Positions 8,227-15,561 of a DNA stretch of 39,359 nt are shown piece by piece; the first letter of the stretch is position 1, and each line of letters opens with the position of its first letter. The stretch lies in contig DASWCZ010000049.1 of NCBI GenBank assembly GCA_036395755.1, positions 1 through 39,359 on the forward strand. The letters are read 5' to 3'. The notes under the pieces were generated by a model, which saw only the letters and a list, made by a program, of their open reading frames with translations, made no database searches and was not told the DNA's origin. The position numbers were made by a program, and so were the translations under genes. The stretch is from Gp7-AA6 sp036395755. Lineage in GTDB: Bacteria; Acidobacteriota; Thermoanaerobaculia; UBA5066; Gp7-AA6.

Positions 8227-9243
8227 CTACTCGACGCCGCTCTCGAGCTCGCGGATGCGCTCGCGAACTGCGAGCTCCGCGGCCTCCGGCACGACCTCCC
8301 AGGCGACCTCACGCACGACGCGGTCGGAGAATTTCTCGACCAGCTTTCTCGCGACCTTCTCGGCGATCCTTTCGATCTCCGCGTCGGAGAGCTCGTGCGG
8401 CGTTGCCTGCGCGGCCCGAGGAGAGCGCGGCTGCGTCGATTCCGCATCGGGCGCGACACTCTCTTCCGCGGCGATCGGCGTCGGTGTTTCGGGCGCGCGG
8501 AATTCGGACATGTCGATCCGCTGCGTCCGTCCTTCGTCCGACGCCTCGTCCGGAGATTCCCGGGTGATCCACATCGACGCCGCTTCTTGCGGCTGGGCGG
8601 CGGCCCTCTTGTCGGCCGCTCGTGCGGTCGGCTCGACTTCCCGGAACGCCTCGAGCGCCGACTCGACGTCCTCCGGCCCGTAGAGATTCTCGAGGGGCTC
8701 GTCGCGCCCCATTCCGCGCAGGTTGCGGATCGAGCCCGTGAAGTCCTCCTCCGCAAAACCGACGCCGAATGGATCGGGCGGTACGGACGCGAGGAACGGC
8801 GTGGCGGAGAACGCGCCCGCGGCGGTGCCACGCGGAGCTTCCGCCTCCGGCGACGTCGTGCGGCCGTCGTCGGACTTTCCGGCGAGAATCGATTCTACTT
8901 TGCGGAACAGTTGGTGGGAGTCGAACGGCTTCGACACGATCGCATCGCAGCCGAGCCGTTCTGCGCGCTCACGATCGAACGGCTCGAACGTACCGGCGAG
9001 CAGGAGCACGGGGATCCGGGCGGTCGCCGGATTCTTCTTGATCTCCTCGCAGACCTCGTAGCCGTTCTTCTCGGGCATCACGACGTCGGCGAGAATCAGA
9101 TCGGGCGGGTCGTCCCGCACCTTCTCGAGAGCCTGCCGGCCGTTCGAGACGCACGTCAAACTGTAATCGCTGTCGGAGAACATCAGCTCGACGACTTTCT
9201 GAATGGTCAGGCTGTCGTCGGCGACCAGGATCTTTTTTCGCAT
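8227..9243 (-). CDS. CheY-like response regulator with long variable linker and helical C-terminal domain
   Basis: This is a receiver-domain protein without a DNA-binding domain. Residues 1-120 form a CheY-type receiver: the acidic pair in LVADDS, the phospho-acceptor Asp in DLILADVVMPEKNGYEV, Thr/Ser in LLAGTF and Lys in SKPFDS. A low-complexity Glu/Ala/Pro-rich linker of about 150 residues follows. The end is a helical segment with FSDRVVREVAWEVVPEAAE, a tail I have seen on response regulators of Deltaproteobacteria and Acidobacteria. I chose ATG at 9243 because the receiver fold begins there (MRKKILVADD); the open frame upstream of it shows no homology. The output target is unknown; a partner kinase is not in the window. 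The stop codon is about 100 bases upstream of valS. Confidence 0.88.
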   Translation of the reverse strand: MRKKILVADDSLTIQKVVELMFSDSDYSLTCVSNGRQALEKVRDDPPDLILADVVMPEKNGYEVCEEIKKNPATARIPVLLLAGTFEPFDRERAERLGCDAIVSKPFDSHQLFRKVESILAGKSDDGRTTSPEAEAPRGTAAGAFSATPFLASVPPDPFGVGFAEEDFTGSIRNLRGMGRDEPLENLYGPEDVESALEAFREVEPTARAADKRAAAQPQEAASMWITRESPDEASDEGRTQRIDMSEFRAPETPTPIAAEESVAPDAESTQPRSPRAAQATPHELSDAEIERIAEKVARKLVEKFSDRVVREVAWEVVPEAAELAVRERIRELESGVE

Positions 9244-9299
9244 CGGTGTCGAGAGAAGGTACGCTTCCGTCCGCCGACCTGTCAATTTCGGACGGAACT

Positions 9300-10268
9300 C
9301 TAGGGCTCTCCGGACTCGACCGGGACCGTGACCTCCTGCCCCCACACGGCCGCGAGATAGCGGCCGGGCGGCCTCCGACCCAGCGCGCCGGCGAGATATC
9401 GCGACGCCGCCACCACTTTGGGAAGCGTCACTCCGGTCTCGATGCTCAGCCCTTCGAGCATGTAGAGGAGGTCCTCGGTCGCCAGATTGCCGGATGCCCC
9501 CGGCGCATAGGGACAGCCGCCGAGGCCGCCGGCAGAGGAGTCGTACGTCGCGATGCCGCACTCCAGTCCCGCGTACACGTTGGCGAGCGCAGTCCCGCGC
9601 GTGTCGTGCAGGTGAAGCGCCAGCACCCCGCGCGTGACGCCGGAGTCATACAGCGTCTCGACGACGTCGTAAACGCCGACCGGGGTCGCGACCCCGATCG
9701 TGTCGCCGATCGAGATTTCGTCCACCGGGAGGTCGAGCAGCTTGTGCACTACTTCACGCACCGCTTCCGGAGAGATCTCTCCCTCGTACGGACAGCCGAA
9801 TGCGGTCGAGACGTAGCCCCGAACGCGAATCCCCTCTTCGCGGGCGCGGGAGACGACCGGCCCGAAACGCTCGATCGACTCGTCGATGCCGGCGTGGATG
9901 TTCCGCTGGTTGAAGGTCTCCGATGCCGCCGTGAACACCGCGATCTCGCGCACGCCGGCCGCGATGGCGCGCTCGAGGCCGCGCAGGTTGGGGACGAGCG
10001 CCGGATAGCGGACGCCGCTGGCGCGGTGGATGCGCTGGAAGACCTCCTCGGTGTCGGCGAGCTGCGGAATCGCCGACTTTGAGACGAAGGAACCGACCTC
10101 GATCGCCGGCAGCCCCCCTTCGGTCAGGAGATCGACGAAGTGGACCCGGACGTCCACGGGAAGCGTCTCGGCCTCGTTCTGCAGACCGTCACGCGGGCCG
10201 ACCTCGTACACCGTGACCCGCCTCGGAAGGTCGGGGCGTTCGATCGGATACTCCTGGGTCTCGGCCAT
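9300..10268 (-). CDS. mvaB: Hydroxymethylglutaryl-CoA lyase
   Basis: The enzyme splits HMG-CoA into acetyl-CoA and acetoacetate, the last step of leucine degradation. The 322-residue TIM-barrel protein has the N-terminal motif VGPRDGLQNE with the catalytic Arg and the metal-binding Asp, metal-binding His residues in LHLHDTRGTAL, and the catalytic-loop Cys in GGLGGCPYAPGASGN. Length fits the family. It lies 9 bases after the biotin carrier gene, so carrier, carboxylase and lyase appear to form one leucine-catabolic unit. Homocitrate synthase-like enzymes share the fold, but the Cys loop and overall match favour the lyase. Confidence 0.95.
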   Translation of the reverse strand: MAETQEYPIERPDLPRRVTVYEVGPRDGLQNEAETLPVDVRVHFVDLLTEGGLPAIEVGSFVSKSAIPQLADTEEVFQRIHRASGVRYPALVPNLRGLERAIAAGVREIAVFTAASETFNQRNIHAGIDESIERFGPVVSRAREEGIRVRGYVSTAFGCPYEGEISPEAVREVVHKLLDLPVDEISIGDTIGVATPVGVYDVVETLYDSGVTRGVLALHLHDTRGTALANVYAGLECGIATYDSSAGGLGGCPYAPGASGNLATEDLLYMLEGLSIETGVTLPKVVAASRYLAGALGRRPPGRYLAAVWGQEVTVPVESGEP

Positions 10269-10277
10269 CGGAACCGA

Positions 10278-10772
10278 TTATGTCCCCTCGGCGGTGATCT
10301 CCGCGAGCACCGTCCCCGCTTCGACGAGGTCGCCGTCGCGGTGGTCGAGCCTCATGACGATCCCATCCTGCGGCGCCCGGATGGCGTGCTCCATCTTCAT
10401 GGCTTCGAGCACGAGGACGACGTCTCCCTTCGCGACCTTTTCGCCCGGCCGGACGAGTGTCTTGCGCACCCGGCCGGGCATCGGCGCGAGGAGTCCGGCC
10501 CCTTGCTCCCCCGTTCCTGCGCGGCGTGTTCTCGCCGCGGCCGGCAGGTCGCGCCGCACTTCGTAAACCGAGCCGCTGCACGCGACGAAGACGCGGTCGC
10601 CCTCCCGCTCGACCCGGACCGGATGAACTCTGCCCTCCGTCTCGACCGCAACGAGTTCGCCTTCCCGGTGAATCTCGCGGAACCGGACTTTCCTTCCTCC
10701 GAGCGACGCAGAGCCTTTCTCGAGCCGGACCACGTGCTCTTCGTCCCCCGATCTCAGCCGGAAGGTCGACAT
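10278..10772 (-). CDS. Biotin carboxyl carrier part of methylcrotonyl-CoA carboxylase alpha subunit
   Basis: This 164-residue protein carries the biotin that shuttles carboxylate to the beta subunit. The first 90 residues look like the BT linker domain of MCC/PCC alpha subunits, and the last 75 form a biotinyl domain with the modified Lys in VLEAMKMEHAI. In known MCC alpha subunits this segment is the C-terminal third of one chain of roughly 650-670 residues. Here it is a separate gene whose ATG overlaps the stop of the biotin carboxylase gene by one base (TGATG). The break falls between the BC and BT domains. Reinitiation at this overlap is likely; a one-base sequencing error joining the two frames cannot be excluded. 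Confidence 0.85.
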   Translation of the reverse strand: MSTFRLRSGDEEHVVRLEKGSASLGGRKVRFREIHREGELVAVETEGRVHPVRVEREGDRVFVACSGSVYEVRRDLPAAARTRRAGTGEQGAGLLAPMPGRVRKTLVRPGEKVAKGDVVLVLEAMKMEHAIRAPQDGIVMRLDHRDGDLVEAGTVLAEITAEGT

Positions 10773-12295
10773 CAGAAGCGCCACCCACCAGCCGCGCTCC
10801 AAGGATCGGCGACACTCCCGGTCGGGGCGGTCTCTTCCGCCGCGAAGGACAGGGCCGCTGCAATCCACGCCGTATCCGGCACGGGCGCGGACTCGGGACG
10901 CGGCAGACGGGCCACAAGGTCGGTCGCGTAGTCGCCGGAGCGGAACGCGTCGCAACGCAGGGCGGCTTCGAGGGTCGGCCGGTTCGTCTCGACGCCGAGA
11001 ACGACCCATTCGGAAAGCGCGCGCAACGCCCGCTCGATCGCGGCCGAACGGTCGGCCGCATGGACGACGAGCTTGGCGAGCAACGGGTCGTACTCGACGC
11101 TCAGGACGGAGCCCCGCTCGACCCCCGAATCCACGCGCACTCCGGGCCCCGCCGGCTCGATCCACTCCCGGACGGTTCCGGACCGGGGCAGAAACTCTAC
11201 GGGATCCTCGGCATAGAGCCGCATCTCGATCGCGTGACCTCGGGGAACGAGGCCGCTCGGCCGCCAGGAGACGGGCAGTTCCGCCCCGCTCGCGATCTCG
11301 AGTTGCCACCGCACGAGGTCGAGCCCCAGCGTCTCCTCCGTGATCGGGTGCTCCACCTGGAGCCTCGTGTTCATCTCGAGAAAATAGAAGCGCCGGTCGG
11401 CGTCGAGCAGAAACTCGATCGTGCCGGCGCCGACGTAGCCCACCGATCGCGCGGCTTCGACTGCGGCGTCTCCCATCGCGGAACGCAGTTCGAAATCGAG
11501 CGCCGGGCTCGGAGTCTCCTCGACGATCTTCTGATGACGCCTCTGGACGCTGCACTCGCGCTCGAAGAGGTGGACCGTGTTTCCGTGAAGGTCGGCGAGG
11601 ACCTGGAACTCGACGTGCCGGGCGCGGGACAACAGCTTCTCCAGGTAAACTCGGTCGTCTCCGAACGCGGCCGCGGCGATCCGGCGGGCTTCCGCGAGCG
11701 CCGCGGGAAGTTCCGCCGCGATCCCTACCCGAGACATCCCTTTGCCGCCCCCGCCGGCGGCCGCCTTGACGAGAACCGGAAACCCGAGGCTCTTCGCCTC
11801 GCGCGCGAGGGCTTCGTCGTCGCGCGCGCTCTCGTCCGATCCGGGCACGACCGGCACGCCCGCGGCGCGCATCCGGGCGCGCGCTTTGACCTTGTCACCC
11901 ATTTCTTCGATCGCCGCCGGCGGCGGCCCGACCCAGACGAGGCCGGCCTCTTCGACGGCTCTCGCGAATTCCGCGTTCTCCGAGAGGAAGCCGTATCCCG
12001 GATGGATCGCGTCGGCGCCGGAAGTCCGCGCCGCGGCGAGGATCCTCCGAATGGAGAGGTAGGTTTCGGAGACGGGACCCGCGCCGAGCGAGACCGCGCG
12101 GTCGGCGCGGCCGACGTGGACGGCTGCCGCGTCGTCCTCCGCGTAGACAGCGACGGTTCCGATCCCCATCTCGCGCGCCGTCCGGAGAACGCGGACGGCG
12201 ATCTCGCCGCGGTTGGCGACGAGGAGACGGTGGATCCTGCTCGGCGCGGGCGCGGCTACTTCCTTCCCCGCTTCCCGCTCTCCCAGTCGGCCCAC
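10772..12295 (-). CDS. Biotin carboxylase subunit of methylcrotonyl-CoA carboxylase
   Basis: This subunit carboxylates the carrier-bound biotin with ATP and bicarbonate. The domains are in standard order: N-terminal HRLLVANRGEIAVRV, the ATP-grasp glycine loop AAGGGGKGM, FERECSVQRRHQKIVEE, and FLEMNTRLQVEHPITEE with the catalytic Glu and Arg, ending in DPWSAAGGWRF. Homology starts near 12230. The start is uncertain: no ATG lies nearby, and the first usable codon is GTG at 12295, overlapping the M28 peptidase gene by 40 bases and giving about 507 residues. The long open frame further upstream is antisense-type noise within the peptidase gene. The context (HMG-CoA lyase, MCC beta, methylglutaconyl-CoA hydratase) favours the MCC over the acetyl-CoA or propionyl-CoA role. 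Confidence 0.9.
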   Translation of the reverse strand: MGRLGEREAGKEVAAPAPSRIHRLLVANRGEIAVRVLRTAREMGIGTVAVYAEDDAAAVHVGRADRAVSLGAGPVSETYLSIRRILAAARTSGADAIHPGYGFLSENAEFARAVEEAGLVWVGPPPAAIEEMGDKVKARARMRAAGVPVVPGSDESARDDEALAREAKSLGFPVLVKAAAGGGGKGMSRVGIAAELPAALAEARRIAAAAFGDDRVYLEKLLSRARHVEFQVLADLHGNTVHLFERECSVQRRHQKIVEETPSPALDFELRSAMGDAAVEAARSVGYVGAGTIEFLLDADRRFYFLEMNTRLQVEHPITEETLGLDLVRWQLEIASGAELPVSWRPSGLVPRGHAIEMRLYAEDPVEFLPRSGTVREWIEPAGPGVRVDSGVERGSVLSVEYDPLLAKLVVHAADRSAAIERALRALSEWVVLGVETNRPTLEAALRCDAFRSGDYATDLVARLPRPESAPVPDTAWIAAALSFAAEETAPTGSVADPWSAAGGWRF

Positions 12296-13782
12296 AGCCC
12301 GTACGTCTTCATCTGGTCCGCGACCCCGCTCTTCTCGAGCACCTGCTCGATCTCGGCTCGCGACTGCCTCTCGCCGAGACGCCCCGGGGCGTTCGCAATC
12401 CCGCTGACGGCGACCGCCGCGATCGCGGCGTTCTTCCGCGCCTGGCCGATGTCGACCTTGTCGAGCGTGTCGGACGAAGCGTGGTAGTCCGGCAGGTACT
12501 TCGCGGTCTCCTGGTTGGCGATCAGGTTCGGAATGCCTTCGAGCAGGAAGTCGAAGTTGTCGGTCCCCAGGATCGCCTCGTCGTTCATCCCCGCCGCCCC
12601 CCAGCCGGCGACCGGCGCCAGCGCCTTGCCGAGCGAGCCGTGGATGTCGGGCCGGCCGTCGGTGAAGTATCCGAGGATCCGGCCGTCGCCGATGTCGTGG
12701 ATCAGGACGGCGTCGTATCGGTCCATCTCGTCTTTGTGCGCGGCGACGTAGCCCCGGGAGCCGAGGAGCCCGTTCTCCTCCCCGGTGAAGAGGACGAACC
12801 GGACCGTCCGCTTCGGCCGCGGCCCGGCGGCGATCGCTCGGGCCACCTCGACGACGAGCGCGCAGTTGACGCCGTTGTCGAGCGCGCCGGTGCCGAGGTC
12901 CCACGAGTCCAGGTGCGCGCCCAGGAGCACGATCTCGTCCGGCTTCTGCGATCCGCGAATCTCCGCGACCACGTTCTGTCCTTTCCAGGGCCCGCCAACG
13001 CGGTTCTCGATCTCAAGCGAGACCTTCAGATCGCGCCCTTTTTCGAGCAAGCGCGCGAGGCGCAGCCCGTCTTCGCGCGCGACCTGCGCGATCGGCAGGG
13101 AGATGATCGTGCCGTCAAACGTGATCGTGTGGCGATAGAGGACGTCGCGCGGGCGCGTGGAGATGAAGAGGACCGCCGCCACGCCGCTCGCCTCGGCCGC
13201 CTTCAGCATCTCGGGACCCGCGAGGTACTCGGCGAAGAGGTCGTCGAAGGAGAGCATCGGCTTCGTGCGGACGAGCGCGACCGCGCCGCGGGCTTTGCCG
13301 GCCAGCCGGTCGAAGTCGCCCTTGTGGCCGCTGCCGGCGTCCACGAGAGCGGCCGTCAGGACCCCGGAGGTCGAGGGAGCGTTGCCGAAAGAGACCACGC
13401 GCAGCGGGAAGGCCACGGGCAAAACGACCGACGCCGCCGCCCGGACGCCTTCCCACTTCGCCGGCGCGTCGTAGGACTCGAGCTCGACCGAGTCCACTCC
13501 CGCGCGGCGGAAGGCTTCCTTTCCCCACTCCAGAGCCGCCTCGTAGGCGTAGCTGCCGGTCGCGCGGCCGCCGACCTCGTCGCAGAGAGTCTGAAGGTCT
13601 TCCGCCATCCGCGATCGCGTGGAGAGGACTTCCGCTGCGACGGCGGGCATTTCCCCGATTGGAGCCGCGGGCGGCTTGCGCGCCGCCGGAGCAGGAGCCC
13701 CGGAGATCGCCGTCGTCGCGGTCAGCGCGACAAGAGCTACAAGCGCGACGCATGCGAGGCGCCGCCGGATCTCGAGTCTCAT
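12256..13782 (-). CDS. Secreted M28-family zinc metallopeptidase
   Basis: This 508-residue protein is an aminopeptidase or glutamate-carboxypeptidase-like enzyme, probably exported. The N-terminus has a signal peptide (basic RRR, then a hydrophobic Ala/Val/Leu stretch ending near GAPAPAA). A PA-type insert lies around 150-260. The zinc site is visible as GAHLDSWD, GALDNG, TGEENGLLGS (catalytic and ligand Glu), HDIGDG and YHASSDTLDK. These match the cocatalytic M28 pattern. ATG at 13782 has a good AGAGGAG ribosome binding site. The carboxylase gene reads into its 3' end. The substrate is unknown; peptide scavenging would suit the amino-acid-degrading neighbours. Confidence 0.92.
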   Translation of the reverse strand: MRLEIRRRLACVALVALVALTATTAISGAPAPAARKPPAAPIGEMPAVAAEVLSTRSRMAEDLQTLCDEVGGRATGSYAYEAALEWGKEAFRRAGVDSVELESYDAPAKWEGVRAAASVVLPVAFPLRVVSFGNAPSTSGVLTAALVDAGSGHKGDFDRLAGKARGAVALVRTKPMLSFDDLFAEYLAGPEMLKAAEASGVAAVLFISTRPRDVLYRHTITFDGTIISLPIAQVAREDGLRLARLLEKGRDLKVSLEIENRVGGPWKGQNVVAEIRGSQKPDEIVLLGAHLDSWDLGTGALDNGVNCALVVEVARAIAAGPRPKRTVRFVLFTGEENGLLGSRGYVAAHKDEMDRYDAVLIHDIGDGRILGYFTDGRPDIHGSLGKALAPVAGWGAAGMNDEAILGTDNFDFLLEGIPNLIANQETAKYLPDYHASSDTLDKVDIGQARKNAAIAAVAVSGIANAPGRLGERQSRAEIEQVLEKSGVADQMKTYGLWADWESGKRGRK

Positions 13783-13806
13783 GGTCTGCTCCTCTTTCGC
13801 GGCCGG

Positions 13807-13812
13807 ATTCTA
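13807..13812 (-). promoter_or_regulatory. Possible -10 element for the M28 peptidase gene
   Basis: TAGAAT on the minus strand lies 25 bases upstream of the peptidase ATG, leaving room for a leader of about 18 bases with the AGAGGAG ribosome binding site. I see no convincing -35 box. The same TAGAAT hexamer occurs upstream of arcA. Confidence 0.35.
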
Positions 13813-13846
13813 AGGGAACGGCGGGCGTCGGCTATGCTCGGACGCG

Positions 13847-13853
13847 AAGGAGG
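13847..13853 (+). promoter_or_regulatory. Ribosome binding site that decides a TTG start
   Basis: AAGGAGG lies 5 bases before TTG at 13859. This near-perfect site, together with the CXXC pattern right after it, is why TTG is taken as the start of the zinc-ribbon protein. Confidence 0.7.
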
Positions 13854-13858
13854 CAGCG

Positions 13859-14149
13859 TTGTCGATCGAAGGCGGCATCCCGGGAAACCAGCAGCGGCTG
13901 GTCTGCCCGAACTGCGGAAAGGTTTTCTTCGCCTGGCGACCGGACGAGATCCCCGGTCAGAAGATCAAGTGCTACTTCTGCAGGCACGAGTTCGCCGACG
14001 ACGCCGCGATGCGTCCGGCGCCCGCGCCGATTCCGGCCGCGACACCGGCGCCGGCAGAGACGGCCGCGCCCGAACCGACGCCGGAAACCTCCCCCGAACC
14101 AACTCCGCCTGAGACTCCCGCTCCCGAGCCGACCTCCGAGCCGGCTTAG
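13859..14149 (+). CDS. Small zinc-ribbon protein with Pro/Glu-rich tail
   Basis: This 96-residue protein has a zinc ribbon built from CPNCGKVFF and CYFCRHEF (residues 16-46), like the MJ0042-type or other short regulatory ribbons, followed by about 45 residues of Pro, Ala, Glu and Thr repeats likely to be unstructured. It starts at TTG with a strong ribosome binding site and is divergent from the M28 gene, from which it is separated by about 75 bases. Its stop is 8 bases from the end of the convergent VOC gene. The ribbon suggests nucleic-acid or protein binding; no specific role can be assigned. Confidence 0.75.
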   Translation: MSIEGGIPGNQQRLVCPNCGKVFFAWRPDEIPGQKIKCYFCRHEFADDAAMRPAPAPIPAATPAPAETAAPEPTPETSPEPTPPETPAPEPTSEPA

Positions 14150-14156
14150 GCGGGCG

Positions 14157-14534
14157 CTATCCTCTCTCCGCGGAACCTTTCGAACCACGCTTCGTGTAGC
14201 GCGGCTGGTAGAGCTGGACCTCGAAGCCGCCCGGGACCTTGAAGTGAGTGACGAGGCCGTACCCCCGATCGTCGACGGCCCCCACAAACTCGACGCCGCG
14301 CGCCTTCAGCTCGGCAACGGTCTGTTCGATGTCGTCGCAGTAGAAGGAGATGTCGGGCTTGCCGGACCGCGCGCCCTCATCGGCGGGGTGGCACCCCATG
14401 TCCGCCTCGGGAAGGTCGAAGATGAGCCACCCTTCACCGACATCGGTCGATGGGAAGCCCAGCTTGTCCCGGAGAAAGGCGCGCAAGCCTTCGGGGTCCG
14501 AGGAGTAGAACATCGTGTGGACGCCGCGGATCAT
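14157..14534 (-). CDS. VOC (glyoxalase/bleomycin-resistance fold) family protein
   Basis: The 125-residue product has the paired beta-alpha-beta-beta-beta modules of the VOC superfamily: HTMFYSSDPEGLRAFLRDKLGF in the first half and PDISFYCDDIEQTVAELKARGVEF followed by a C-terminal FEVQLYQP strand in the second. Metal-ligand positions are plausible at His, Glu and the final Glu/Gln, but the substrate is unknown; such proteins range from lyases to dioxygenases. I chose ATG at 14534, which has GAGGAGG about 7 bases upstream and fits the usual 120-130 residue length. The longer in-frame extension to 14642 lies inside the neighbouring gene and shows no homology. Confidence 0.85.
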   Translation of the reverse strand: MIRGVHTMFYSSDPEGLRAFLRDKLGFPSTDVGEGWLIFDLPEADMGCHPADEGARSGKPDISFYCDDIEQTVAELKARGVEFVGAVDDRGYGLVTHFKVPGGFEVQLYQPRYTKRGSKGSAERG

Positions 14535-14571
14535 CGTGACCTCCTCGATCGCATCGAGGCTGACGGCGATC

Positions 14572-15063
14572 TCATTGCGGACATTTTTCCCGGGAGTAGC
14601 TTCGAGCAATCGCCAGGAGGTCGGGGAGGCTCTGCGGATCACGCTCCGGTGTGACGAAGTTCGCGTTCGAACTTCCGTGGATCACGGAGGCCTGCAGGAC
14701 GCCGCGGCCGTCCTCTTTCTTCTCGAGCGCATAGTTCAAGATCGAGTCCCCGAGCTTCTCGGTCCGGAACCACTGGAACTGCCCGCGTCTTTCGGTTGAC
14801 GCAGCCGGAGGCCCCGTCCCAATTGTGAATGCCAGGATGCGGGAGCCTGCAGTCCCGCGGATCTGGCCGGAAGCCCATCCCGGATGCTGGTCGACCGAAA
14901 CCTGCCAGCCCCGAGGGACCGAAACGCAGCCGATGCCGACGGGGTGACGAACCACACCGGTCGTCGGCTTCCGAGCGGCTGACACTTGAGCGGTCGACGC
15001 GAGCACGAGAGCGAGAACGAGATGAGAGATTGGGCTCGGCCTTACTTCTCCGGCCGACTGCAT
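14572..15063 (-). CDS. Secreted protein of unknown function
   Basis: I do not recognise this 163-residue protein. The N-terminus has a signal peptide (hydrophobic SHLVLALVLASTAQVSA), so it is probably periplasmic or exported. Two Cys residues are present (GCVSVP near the N-terminus and one near the C-terminus), which could form a disulfide. The start overlaps the end of the upstream secreted-protein gene by 22 bases, so the pair is likely co-translated. Base composition is lower in GC than the flanking metabolic genes (about 60% in the 60-base sample I counted near 14600), which hints at recent acquisition of the pair. Confidence 0.65.
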   Translation of the reverse strand: MQSAGEVRPSPISHLVLALVLASTAQVSAARKPTTGVVRHPVGIGCVSVPRGWQVSVDQHPGWASGQIRGTAGSRILAFTIGTGPPAASTERRGQFQWFRTEKLGDSILNYALEKKEDGRGVLQASVIHGSSNANFVTPERDPQSLPDLLAIARSYSREKCPQ

Positions 15064-15434
15064 TTGGCAACGTACTCCTTGAGTACCTTGACCGAGCTGA
15101 CAGTCAGTGTGCCGGCCTGTGCATCGATGGCGCCCCTCACTTCGACGTAATGGCTTTCTTGCCCTTTGGCAGCCTCCGGATTCATCACCCGCAGCACTGC
15201 GCGGGCTCGCTCATCCAAAAACACCAGGCCGGCCCCCTCCGAGACGCACTTCTGGACGCAGTCACGGTTCGCCGGGCTGATCTGTTTGGCCTTCACCCGC
15301 GCTTCCGGCGCGCACCGATCGCAAGAGAACCAGCCCACGACGGTGCCCTGGCCACGAGATCTCTCCTCGGAAGGTGCGGTCGCCGCCCCGACCAGAACGA
15401 ATCCGATGACGGCTGCAAACAGAGTGTGTCTCAT
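15042..15434 (-). CDS. Small secreted cysteine-containing protein (OB-fold-like family)
   Basis: This 130-residue exported protein starts with a signal peptide (MRHTLFAAVIGFVLVGAATA). The mature part begins GTVVGWFSCDRCAPEAR, then DCVQKCVSEGAGLVFLDE and a strand-rich end VEVRGAIDAQAGTLTVSSV. This layout resembles a family of small secreted proteins common in Acidobacteria and Planctomycetes with a GW-S-x-C start, a CxxxC pair and an OB-like tail; their role is unknown. ATG at 15434 has GGAGGG about 6 bases upstream. GC is about 60% over 15061-15240 by my count against about 70% in the neighbouring hydratase gene, suggesting transfer. Confidence 0.75.
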   Translation of the reverse strand: MRHTLFAAVIGFVLVGAATAPSEERSRGQGTVVGWFSCDRCAPEARVKAKQISPANRDCVQKCVSEGAGLVFLDERARAVLRVMNPEAAKGQESHYVEVRGAIDAQAGTLTVSSVKVLKEYVAKCSRPEK

Positions 15435-15538
15435 GTAAGCCCTCCAAGCGTGAGACTTGCCCGATCGATCATCGCACGAATATTGCTTTCAGACCCGCGG
15501 TCTCCCGAGGGACATCTCGTACGCCTGCCAGGAATCCG

Positions 15539-15561
15539 TGGGACCGGCAGGATTGGAACTA
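15539..15561 (-). other. Possible tRNA 3'-end remnant (attachment-site-like)
   Basis: Read on the minus strand, this stretch has TTCCAATCCTGCCGGTCCCA, which looks like a tRNA T-loop (TTCRANY, with one departure: C at position 57), T-stem 3' half CCTGC, acceptor 3' half CGGTCCC and discriminator A. The matching 5' T-stem half and the rest of a tRNA are absent, so it is not a tRNA gene. It overlaps the stop codon of the hydratase gene and borders the low-GC secreted-protein pair, as a leftover attachment site would. A chance match is possible because only about 20 bases are involved. Confidence 0.4.

Noticed and set aside
5719..9303. A 1194-codon open frame on the plus strand
   Set aside because: It runs opposite valS and the response regulator, both with clear motifs. 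High GC makes long antisense frames common; its translation is Arg/Asp/Gly-rich with no recognisable domain.
9244..9561. N-terminal extension of the response regulator to 9561
   Set aside because: The receiver domain begins exactly at the ATG at 9243; the upstream part is low complexity and overlaps the HMG-CoA lyase gene.
12296..12904. N-terminal extension of the biotin carboxylase to 12904
   Set aside because: The added residues are Arg/Gly/Asp-rich, overlap the M28 peptidase coding sequence and lie before the conserved start of the BC domain.
15539..15561. A complete tRNA gene
   Set aside because: Only the 3' end is present; no 5' T-stem half, anticodon arm or 5' acceptor strand could be found on either side.
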